From positions 558,001 to 622,000 of the forward strand of contig CAVVZZ010000010.1 of assembly GCA_963752915.1 (NCBI GenBank): DNA of 64,000 bases, written 5' to 3'. The notes under the pieces are model-generated. The model worked only from the letters and a program-made list of their open reading frames with translations, was not told the origin of the DNA and ran no database searches. The position numbers and the translations under genes were made by a program. The stretch is from DATJPR01 sp963752915. GTDB taxonomy: Bacteria; Bacteroidota; Ignavibacteria; UBA10030; UBA6906. Shown here in pieces: positions 28,378-35,508 of this stretch. Every line of letters starts with the position of its first letter. Position 1 is the first letter of the stretch.

Positions 28378-29264
28378 CGCGGAGATGTGCCCACATCTTC
28401 AGGATGTTCCAGGCGAAACGTCTCGCCCGGGGAGATGAGGCGCATAAGGATTCCCTTGGCCGAGAAATTCCCGTGTATGTCCGGGTGGATGTCGTGTGCG
28501 TGGCGCGCATCGATGACCACGACCGTCCCCTGTCCCATGACTTCGGCCGTGCCGTCGGGATTGACCTGGATCGCCGTCGATTCGTCAATACCGATGCCGG
28601 GGAGTTCCGGATGTTCGAGCACCACGCAGATCAGACGGTTCAGTCTCTTCCGTTTGACGAAATGCTGGTCAATGATCACCGTGTGCAGGAACCCCAGACC
28701 CTCGATGTTCTCGACGTTCCCTTTCTGCATCGACGTGAACATCGATGTTGAATCGCGATTGATGAGCTCTTCGCCTGTCAGCATAACACGGCTCATGATG
28801 GCGGCACCGGCACTGGTTCCTCCGATCACGGCCCCGCGCTGGTAGAGATCCAGAAGCTTCTTGTGCACCGGTGTGCCGAGAATCGCGCGCGTGATTCGCA
28901 CCTGGTCGCCGCCGCTGAAGAACACGCCGGTGGCGTTGTCCAGCTTCTCGAGGACGGCGGGGTTGGCCGCATCTTCTCTATTAATAATGATCCATTCCAC
29001 ACTGGCCACGCCGCGGGATTTGAATTCGGCTGCTTGCTCCATGCCGGTGGTATCAGGAGTGCTGCTTGCCATCGGCAAGACGATAATGCGTGCCCGGGCA
29101 GGGCCGCCGGCCAGGTCGACGAATCGGGCCATGATATCGTCGGTCCTCTCGCCGCCTCCAATGATGATGAGGTGCCCTTTGGGGGACTGCGCATTGTCGG
29201 CGCGCGGCGAAGACCATGCTATGGCAGTGCAAGACAACAGAACAAGGAAGAGCGTCTGTTTCAT
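28374..29264 (-). CDS. Secreted cyanophycinase-like peptidase (S51)
   Basis: A 296-residue protein with a signal peptide (LFLVLLSCTAIAWSSPRA). The S51/cyanophycinase fold covers the rest: GHLIIIGGGERTDDIMARFV at the start of the fold, ARIIVLPMASSTPD, VFFSGGDQVRITR and the nucleophile elbow VIGGTSAGAAIMS (Ser). IIDQHFVKRKRLNRL matches the conserved DxHFxxRxRxxRL of cyanophycinases. Characterised members hydrolyse cyanophycin to beta-Asp-Arg dipeptides; extracellular forms exist in scavenging bacteria. The real substrate here may be another peptide. It overlaps the transporter downstream and the M20 peptidase upstream by 4 bp each, so the three are tightly coupled. Confidence 0.85.
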   Translation of the reverse strand: MKQTLFLVLLSCTAIAWSSPRADNAQSPKGHLIIIGGGERTDDIMARFVDLAGGPARARIIVLPMASSTPDTTGMEQAAEFKSRGVASVEWIIINREDAANPAVLEKLDNATGVFFSGGDQVRITRAILGTPVHKKLLDLYQRGAVIGGTSAGAAIMSRVMLTGEELINRDSTSMFTSMQKGNVENIEGLGFLHTVIIDQHFVKRKRLNRLICVVLEHPELPGIGIDESTAIQVNPDGTAEVMGQGTVVVIDARHAHDIHPDIHGNFSAKGILMRLISPGETFRLEHPEDVGTSPR

Positions 29265-30376
29265 GTCAGGGATTTGCTCCTTGCTATGAGCGCGGTCGCG
29301 ATGTCCGCAGCTTTGTGGAGGTCCTCGACGAGGATGAATTCGTCGTCTCCGTGCGGATTCTGGGCGCCGATCCCGAGATTCACGGTCGGCAGCCCTTTCG
29401 CATTCAACATGTTCGCGTCGCTTCCGCCAAGATACTCGATCGGAACCGGTTCGAGCCCGACCTGCCGGAGGACTTCCGTTGTCCAGCGGAAGACCTCGTC
29501 ATCGCTCCGGAGGCGGAACGGAGGAAAATCGAGCGATGCGGCAAACTCCAGCGTTGCGTGATGTTCGGAGGCAACTGTGCGGAACGAACGCTCCATTCCG
29601 CCGAGCCACGCGGAGAGGACAGTGGCATCGAACTCGCGGACTTCGCCATGAAGCGTGCAACGGTCAGGGACGACATTTGTGGCCGTGCCGCCTTCCACCA
29701 TGCCGATGTTGCACGTCATGGTGGGGGAAATCCTGCCCAGCGAAATGCCGTTGAGGGCTCGTGATGCGACCTGGATGGCGTTCACGCCGCGCTCAGGAGC
29801 GACAGCGGCGTGGGCGGATTTTCCGACGAACGTTGCATCAAACAGCGAGCAACCGACCGCCGATTGAATGAACGCGCCGGGGCGGCGCGAACAGTCAAAC
29901 ACGAACCCCATGGCCATGTGCTGCGGGGTGGGATCGAGGAACCTTGAGCCATAGAGTCCGAGTTCTTCGCCCACCGTGAAGACGACGAGACATTGACCCG
30001 CGGCGCCGGAAAGGAGATGCTGGCGGAGGGCGAAGAGCAACGCCGCCGTTCCGGCCCGGTTATCGACGCCCAGGGCGGTCGTGCCGTCGCTGCTGATCTT
30101 CCCGTCAGTCCGCATGGGCTTCACGTTCACGGTGGACCGCGGAGTATCAAGGTGTGCGATCAGAGCCAGGGTCGGTCGCGAAGGGTCGCATGTCGAAGGA
30201 ATGCAAATGAGGTTTCCGCACTCGCCCTGAAAGAGATGTGCGACATTATCTTCGATGATTTGCACGGGAAGGTCGCGGAGGAATTCGCGAACGAAGTCCG
30301 CCATGGGACGTTCTTTGAGCGAAAGCGCGTCGATCTTGACAGCATCAATGAACAGGGAAACCAGGTCGTACGGCAT
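29261..30376 (-). CDS. M20-family (peptidase T-like) metallopeptidase
   Basis: A 371-residue cytoplasmic protein without a signal peptide. Family motifs: LALIAHLDTP (HxD zinc ligand and catalytic Asp), TALGVDNRAGTAA (bridging Asp), VVFTVGEELGLYGS (EE base and ligand), a dimerisation domain around residues 180-290 (GKSAHAAVAPERGVNAIQVA) and the late NPHGDDEFILVEDL (His ligand). This arrangement is that of PepT and related tri- or dipeptidases. It is expected to cleave peptides brought in by the neighbouring transporter. Its gene overlaps the cyanophycinase-like gene by 4 bp. Confidence 0.85.
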   Translation of the reverse strand: MPYDLVSLFIDAVKIDALSLKERPMADFVREFLRDLPVQIIEDNVAHLFQGECGNLICIPSTCDPSRPTLALIAHLDTPRSTVNVKPMRTDGKISSDGTTALGVDNRAGTAALLFALRQHLLSGAAGQCLVVFTVGEELGLYGSRFLDPTPQHMAMGFVFDCSRRPGAFIQSAVGCSLFDATFVGKSAHAAVAPERGVNAIQVASRALNGISLGRISPTMTCNIGMVEGGTATNVVPDRCTLHGEVREFDATVLSAWLGGMERSFRTVASEHHATLEFAASLDFPPFRLRSDDEVFRWTTEVLRQVGLEPVPIEYLGGSDANMLNAKGLPTVNLGIGAQNPHGDDEFILVEDLHKAADIATALIARSKSLT

Positions 30377-30706
30377 GAGCGTAATAAGAGTTCCAGGAGG
30401 GATTGAGAATGAAACTTTTGTTTCAGCTGGAATATACTGCCCGATTTGAGCGTTGTCAAGGAAAATCGTCCGGTGACGTACCCCGGCCTGGCGGCCCTTT
30501 CGGCGCAGGTGGATCCGCTGCCGATGGCCGGAGGGGGGAGGTTCCCCGGGATCATGCGGTAATCCGGAGGCGAGGAAAATCTGCTAATGAAGGGGACAGG
30601 GGACAGGGGACAGTTGACAGGGGATCGGTCCCGCCTCCGGCGGAACGAGACCTCGTCTCGAACGGAGTTCGAGACGGGCAGGGGACAACGGAACCTGTTC
30701 CGCGCC
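30377..30706. other. Intergenic region with heptamer repeat
   Basis: 330 bp between the M20 peptidase and the C45 hydrolase, both on the minus strand. It contains the heptamer array at 30593-30627 and GC-rich sequence with a CTCGTCTCGAACGGAGTTCGAGACG inverted-repeat-like stretch near 30650-30676 (shown here only as TCTCGAAC/GTTCGAGA arms). No gene was recognised. Confidence 0.5.
30593..30627. repeat. Heptamer tandem repeat, GGGACAG family
   Basis: Five units: GGGACAG three times, TTGACAG and GGGATCG. Same family as the arrays at 12898-12960 and 25221-25255. Confidence 0.85.
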
Positions 30707-32149
30707 TTATTCCCCGGCGGTGAACTGCACCCAGGGGTACGAACCCCGGGATTTCAGCAATCCCGCCTGCCAGTCAAATTGCGGATGCCGTTCGAGAAAT
30801 GCCCTGGCGTCGAAGGGTCTTCCACACGCCGCTCCCCACCGCGCCTCGAACGACATGGATTTCGCCAATCGGGTATCGACGACTTTCGCGTCGACCGTCC
30901 CCCCCGGCTCAAAGGGCAGCTGTGTATCCAGTGAATCCTCCTCGCCGTGCGCACAGAGGTCCCGCCAGCCAAGCGCGTTCTTGTGCAAATAGGTGTCGTA
31001 GTGGTCGGCTTCGAACTGCTCGGCGAGATCGGCGGTAATCTTCCCCTTGTATTGCTGCATCAGCTGCTTCCAGCGGACCCGGCGAGCTACACCCGACTGG
31101 CGGATGTCCGTCTCATGCTCTTCCGTTTCGAGGCGGAGAATCTTCGTGTTCTCCGCGACGTTTGAGCTGACGAAATACCCGTCCTTCGTCCGTTCCAGCC
31201 CGACATACTTCAGCCCGAGCTCGAGCCGGGCAATCTCATTCGTGTTCACATCACCGATCAGCCAGGCGTTCGCGTAGCCGCCGTTATTCCCCTTCTTCAT
31301 GATATCGCACCACTGGTCGATCGTCGAGGCATCCTGGGTAGCGCGCCGCATCCGCACAAACTCCGGGATTCCCTCTTCGTCGAACCCTTTGAAGTCGCCG
31401 ATCGTCGTTTCTGATCCGACAAGGCCCGCGTTGGTGATAAAGAAATCCGTGCCGCTGTGGATCCAGCCCGGCGACGTCTGCATCAACATGCGGTGTCCCT
31501 TCTCCGGGAGGACATCCAGAATCACGTAGCAGTCGGCCCCGACGTAGTCGGTCATCGTGTTATGGCCAAGGACGATTCCGCCGTCGCTGGTCGAACTCCC
31601 GGTTGCGATGAAGCTGCTGCAACCGTCCTTCCTTGGATCGGGTGATGCGGCCTCGAGTTTCTTTTTCTGTTCCGGCCACCAATAGCCCTCGAGTTCGATG
31701 ATGCCATTGTACGCGATCATGTCTTCGACGGACGTCGAATCGCCGGCCGCTTCAACGCCTTCCACGATTCCCCGGATCTCGTCAAGATCCTCGTCATCGA
31801 TTTTCGGGAGGAGCATTGTTTGGGCTTGCTGCACGAGCGAATCCCACGCCATCCCGCTCCGGTACTCCCACGTGGCGCGAGTGATTCGCAGCGACTCCTC
31901 GATCTCGTTCGCAAGGAGATACCCGTGTTGAAAACCTCGCTCGCGCGCCCCGCCCTCAATATGAAGGTACACCCACCCTTGCTTGTCATGCCTGTTCGCA
32001 TGCGCGAGCCACGCCGTTTGCTCCTCCTTCGTCGGTTGCGGATGATCGGTCCTGGCGGTCGACCCTGGTGCGTGGTCACGCCCCGGTGTGGTACACCCAG
32101 TGACAGCAGCGATCAGCAGCGCGAGGAACGGAAGGAGAACGTGCTTCAT
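30707..32149 (-). CDS. C45-type autoproteolytic acyl-hydrolase lipoprotein
   Basis: 480 residues from the ATG at 32149, chosen because it opens a lipoprotein signal (VLLPFLALLIAAVTGC, lipobox AVTGC). The Ntn-hydrolase core starts after the first quarter: GGARERGFQHGYLLANEIEE is the leading family motif, and KDGCSSFIATGSSTSDGGIV contains the expected self-cleavage site before the nucleophilic Cys. GHNTMTDY and the ELEGYWWPEQ region also match phospholipase B-like/C45 acyl-hydrolases. The family includes isopenicillin N acyltransferase and secreted amidases that cleave N-acyl amino acids or peptides. It is the first gene of the minus-strand cluster, so deacylation of N-acyl amino acids at the cell surface fits the racemase at the other end of the cluster. 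Confidence 0.8.
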   Translation of the reverse strand: MKHVLLPFLALLIAAVTGCTTPGRDHAPGSTARTDHPQPTKEEQTAWLAHANRHDKQGWVYLHIEGGARERGFQHGYLLANEIEESLRITRATWEYRSGMAWDSLVQQAQTMLLPKIDDEDLDEIRGIVEGVEAAGDSTSVEDMIAYNGIIELEGYWWPEQKKKLEAASPDPRKDGCSSFIATGSSTSDGGIVLGHNTMTDYVGADCYVILDVLPEKGHRMLMQTSPGWIHSGTDFFITNAGLVGSETTIGDFKGFDEEGIPEFVRMRRATQDASTIDQWCDIMKKGNNGGYANAWLIGDVNTNEIARLELGLKYVGLERTKDGYFVSSNVAENTKILRLETEEHETDIRQSGVARRVRWKQLMQQYKGKITADLAEQFEADHYDTYLHKNALGWRDLCAHGEEDSLDTQLPFEPGGTVDAKVVDTRLAKSMSFEARWGAACGRPFDARAFLERHPQFDWQAGLLKSRGSYPWVQFTAGE

Positions 32150-32268
32150 GGATAGGTTGTCCGGATTGGAGGGAAGGATATGACGATGTGCCAAGGTAGT
32201 GGAGCAAAGGATAAGAATCAACGCAAGGATCGGCCCGGGCGCGTGCCTTCACCAGGGGACAGCGATGG

Positions 32269-33652
32269 CTAATCGTTCACCATCGTATAGACCAGCTCGA
32301 TCCCCGTTCCGGAAGGGTCGAGGTTACGGCTGTATTTCTTGTCCGTGGGATTGTTCCAGTGTTCTGACGTACCGAGGCTGGGGAGTCGTGTGCCGGTCCG
32401 TTCCGGATCATAGAAGGTTCCGGAAGGCGGATGATCGGCAAGAGCGCTTTCGTTGAGGGAATAATCACTGTACATCATATCCGGAGCATCGGGCCATTCC
32501 GCGAGGGCGAAGTCCAGCACCACCGCATCGACAGCAACGCCATCCTGCGAAGCGAAAAGACTGCACGGCCAATGGCCGTTGAACGGAGCCAGCGCCCACG
32601 GATAGGCCGGCGTCCCGCCCACGAACTTATTCCCGTAGATGCCGTCGATGAGGAACAATATGGTCTTTCCGCCGAGATGTCGATGTCCCAAGATAATCCG
32701 GATAGACGGAATACGTATGCCGACCATCGCGGCTCTGGCTGAATCCGCTTGAATGGGCGTTCTTGTGCCAATCCGCTTCGATGTTCGTGCAGCCGAAATA
32801 GTTTTTCGCGCACAGACTCACTCCCTGCGATACATGCCCTTTCATAATAGCCAGGTTGATGATGTAGTCGGCGTGAACGAAACATGCGGCGAGTCCGGTC
32901 GCAACTTTTCCATTGTCGACGGAGTAGGGGATTGCATTGTCGACAAACGTTGCCTGTTCACGCCCGTCGCCACCGACATGATCGACAAAATGCACCCTGG
33001 GGAATGCGGCATGGCATTTGCCGAAAATGTTGTCCGTGATATACCTGCTCGGATCAGCGACCGTGATGTTCTCTTGTGGCACTCCCGCGCCGTTGACCAG
33101 GCTTTTCAGGAGAGAAAGGACGAGTTGCGGATTAGCGTTGATCTCGTTGTTGCTTGCGTGCGCTGCGGTGTTGTTCTCGTTGATTTTGATCGCCACCTTC
33201 TCGCCCGCCCGATAGCCGGCGTCAGCATTGCGTTTCGTCTTGTTGTAGAAACGGAACAATGCGTCCCAGGATTCTTTCTCGTTGCGAATCCCGGTCAGAC
33301 TGAACAGCGTTTGCGTCAGGAGTCTGTCGGTTTCCGTTTGACTATTATATTGATCTTCCCACCAGGAGCCCGTCTTCCCGTCCCAGGTTGCGATTTTGGG
33401 ATTATGCCCCCATGCCACACGACCAGGGTGGATGCCTCGGGCAACGCCAAGAGGCTGGTTAGGTTTGTACCAGATTTCCAGTGCTTTGGAATTTGACTGC
33501 GCGATCGATTCGACAGCACCCGGGCCCGCGAAGAGGATCCCGAGTATGACGACTATGGCTGAAGTCAGGGTTCTGGTTTCAGAGACTAGTGATACGGCCC
33601 GCAGGCGACTGTTGGCGACTTGAGAGGAATGGAGAACGATCCCGGATTGCAT
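32269..33652 (-). CDS. DUF362 protein with one frameshift
   Basis: Two frames, 33652-32627 and 32727-32269, give one protein of about 460 residues if one base is removed from the CCC at 32687-32689 (GGG on the coding strand): YPDYLG then continues as HRHLGGKTILFLID. The N-terminus has a hydrophobic segment (IVVILGILFAGPGAVESIAQ), so it is exported. DUF362 features: EKVAIKINEN, NPQLVLSLLKSLVNGAGVP, ITVADPSRYITDNIF and the CFVHADYIINLAIMKGHV block followed by SLCAKNYFG. DUF362 proteins often occur with iron-sulfur domains, which this one lacks. The function is unknown. It is followed by nothing obviously related. Confidence 0.75.
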
Positions 33653-33784
33653 GGCAATGCTCTCGTTGGTGTACGATATTCGGCCGCTTGTTAGGCCGCA
33701 GGTTTTGATCGCGCCCGTCTCGTTCTGCTCGCGCGCGAGCGGAACAATGCCCTTTCCAATGTGTGAGCCACCCGACGGGTGCCG

Positions 33785-34609
33785 TCAGTTTCCAATCAGG
33801 GTCAACGCGATAGGCCCCCAATGTGGATCGCGCATGAGAAGAACAGCCGTCAGCTGAATTACCATCAGCCAGGTAACGCCAATGACATAAGCGGGGTGCA
33901 GCCTGCGTCGCGTGAGCAGATCGTATGCTCCCAATGCGGCGACAAGCACGTCACTGCCAAGGTAGACAGACCCAAGCGTTCCAATGAAGCTGCTGCCCAG
34001 AACGGCATGCACGTACATCCCCAGCCAGCGGGCGAATCCCGCGTCGCTGATGACGAGGGTTGCCAGTAGCATGAGTCTCTTGTGGGCGGATGGCTTTTTG
34101 CGCATTGCGAAGGCTGATCCAGCGAGACCCGCGAAGGACAGAATCGAGAGCAACTGGGCCGCGAGAAAGGGAGGATCGCTTTCCATGGTGCCAAGTTGTG
34201 CGCGCTGCATGACAATTGCCGTTTCCGGCCCGAGCACGATCATTGCCGCTGCCAGTGCAACAGCTGCCATCCCCAATCTGCGATGCACGTTCAATTTGCG
34301 CCGGCGGATCAGCCATATCTGAGTGGTCAACACCACGAGCCATCCTCCAAAGACGACGGCATGAAGATACACGACAGGAGGGTAGGCGACGTGTGGTGTT
34401 GCGAAATGCCTGACAAGGTCGGAGCGGAATCCCTGGACGATGCCGACCCAGATGATCGCTGTGATCGCGAGGAAGAAGTTGCGGTCCCATTTGTGATTGA
34501 CCGGAAAAGTCAGCACATGACCAGCCATCCTGCTCGCCGCCGCTTCCGACGACACGGAGATCTCCACCGGTTCGCGATTCAACAACTGAAAGAAGCTACG
34601 AATACCCAC
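33785..34609 (-). CDS. Integral membrane protein with paired histidine motifs
   Basis: About 274 residues from the GTG at 34609, which has AGGAG 6 nt upstream; a GTG five codons earlier lacks that spacing. Seven hydrophobic segments are visible (for example FFLAITAIIWVGIVQGF, VVYLHAVVFGGWLVVLTTQI, VIGVTWLMVIQLTAVLLM). Two loops carry similar motifs, NVHRRLGMAAV and SAHKRLMLLAT, each next to a membrane helix, as in cytochrome b561-like or DUF2306-like proteins, where such His residues may bind haem. That link is tentative. The gene stands alone on the minus strand. Confidence 0.6.
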   Translation of the reverse strand: MGIRSFFQLLNREPVEISVSSEAAASRMAGHVLTFPVNHKWDRNFFLAITAIIWVGIVQGFRSDLVRHFATPHVAYPPVVYLHAVVFGGWLVVLTTQIWLIRRRKLNVHRRLGMAAVALAAAMIVLGPETAIVMQRAQLGTMESDPPFLAAQLLSILSFAGLAGSAFAMRKKPSAHKRLMLLATLVISDAGFARWLGMYVHAVLGSSFIGTLGSVYLGSDVLVAALGAYDLLTRRRLHPAYVIGVTWLMVIQLTAVLLMRDPHWGPIALTLIGN

Positions 34610-34850
34610 GTGGATCTCCTGCACTTAACCTATTAATATACTGAAAATCGTGTCTCAATAGTGCTCGGTAGAGAAGGTGGCCCCGGTTCTGGCGGAGAGC
34701 GAATTCAGATGAGAGAAGTCTCGGCGCTGGCAAGCTGGACCCCCATCTGCTCGAAACATGGACGGAGGGTGGACGTATACACCAGTATTGCCTTTGCGCC
34801 GAATTCGGTGACAGGATGGAAACTCCTCAAATTACCAGAAAGAAACTAAG

Positions 34851-35258
34851 ATGGAAAAAGACAAGCACATTACCATCCTCGCGATACTGAACATTGTCAG
34901 AGGCGCACTGCTCCTTCTCATCGGCGCGATTGCATTCGTCTTCTTTGCCGGTATCGGAACCATAACCGGTGACTCCACGGCGATGGGGGTTCTCGGCCTT
35001 ATTGGCCTCCTGGCCGCAATCTTCATGGGAATCCTGGCGATTCCGAGCATCCTTGCAGGTGTCGGACTTCTCCAGCGTCAGGAGTGGGGGCGCATCCTCG
35101 CGTTGGTCGTGGGAATCATCAGTCTGATCGATGTTCCGATCGGCACGGCCCTCGGCATCTATTCGATCTGGTTGTTGATGGACGACGGCACGCGAACGCT
35201 CTTCAACGGCAACGCGAGGGTTCAGCCCCTGACGGTCCAGCAGGCCCCGACGAGCTAA
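34851..35258 (+). CDS. Small four-helix membrane protein
   Basis: A 135-residue protein with four hydrophobic segments (ITILAILNIVRGALLLLIGA, VLGLIGLLAAIFMGILAIP, SILAGVGLL and ILALVVGIISLIDVPIGTAL). The end TALGIYSIWLLMDDGTRTLF is common in small uncharacterised membrane proteins sometimes annotated as DUF4064-like. It is monocistronic and ends at a strong bidirectional terminator. No function can be assigned. Confidence 0.65.
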   Translation: MEKDKHITILAILNIVRGALLLLIGAIAFVFFAGIGTITGDSTAMGVLGLIGLLAAIFMGILAIPSILAGVGLLQRQEWGRILALVVGIISLIDVPIGTALGIYSIWLLMDDGTRTLFNGNARVQPLTVQQAPTS

Positions 35259-35301
35259 GACCAGCGCGCATTGTCACGAGAAGTGGATACGTGAAAAAGA
35301 A

Positions 35302-35328
35302 AAAGCCACCTGAATGCCAGGTGGCTTT
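35302..35328 (+). terminator. Bidirectional intrinsic terminator
   Basis: Perfect 11-bp stem AAAGCCACCTG / CAGGTGGCTTT with a 5-nt loop. The flank GTGAAAAAGAAAAAGCC (35291-35307) is identical to the flank of the terminator at 61035-61058. It lies between the plus-strand small membrane gene and the minus-strand CTD gene. Confidence 0.85.
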
Positions 35329-35357
35329 GGATTGGATCTCTCGCTTCTGCTTCGAGC

Positions 35358-35404
35358 TATTTCATCAATAGCATCTTCCGAACCGCGGAGAATGCCCCCG
35401 CTGT
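35358..35404 (-). pseudogene. Relic of a type IX sorting domain C-terminus
   Basis: On the minus strand this reads AGAFSAVRKMLLMK and a TAG stop, matching the last residues of the CTD at 25037 (TAGTFSAARKMLLVR). Upstream it is cut off by a GC-rich repeat block, and the intact CTD gene at 35509 lies behind it. It is the left-over end of a duplicated or replaced CTD. Confidence 0.65.
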
Positions 35405-35433
35405 CCACATCCCGGCACTCATGCCCCGCCGAG

Positions 35434-35500
35434 GGGGAGATGGGGAGAACGGGAGAAGGGGAGACTCTGATACTCTGATACTTTGGGACTTTGGGACAAC
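35434..35500. repeat. Octamer tandem repeat array
   Basis: About eight 8-bp units in one register: GGGGAGAT, GGGGAGAA, CGGGAGAA, GGGGAGAC, then in the shifted reading GATACTCT, GATACTTT, GGGACTTT and GGGACAAC. It directly follows the stop codon side of the CTD gene at 35509 and shares its first block and octamers with 24902-25024. Confidence 0.75.
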
Positions 35501-35508
35501 GACACCGG

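Noticed and set aside
28374..29264. Cyanophycin degradation pathway as the firm role of the cluster
   Set aside because: No isoaspartyl dipeptidase and no cyanophycin synthetase are present, so only a general peptide role is supported.
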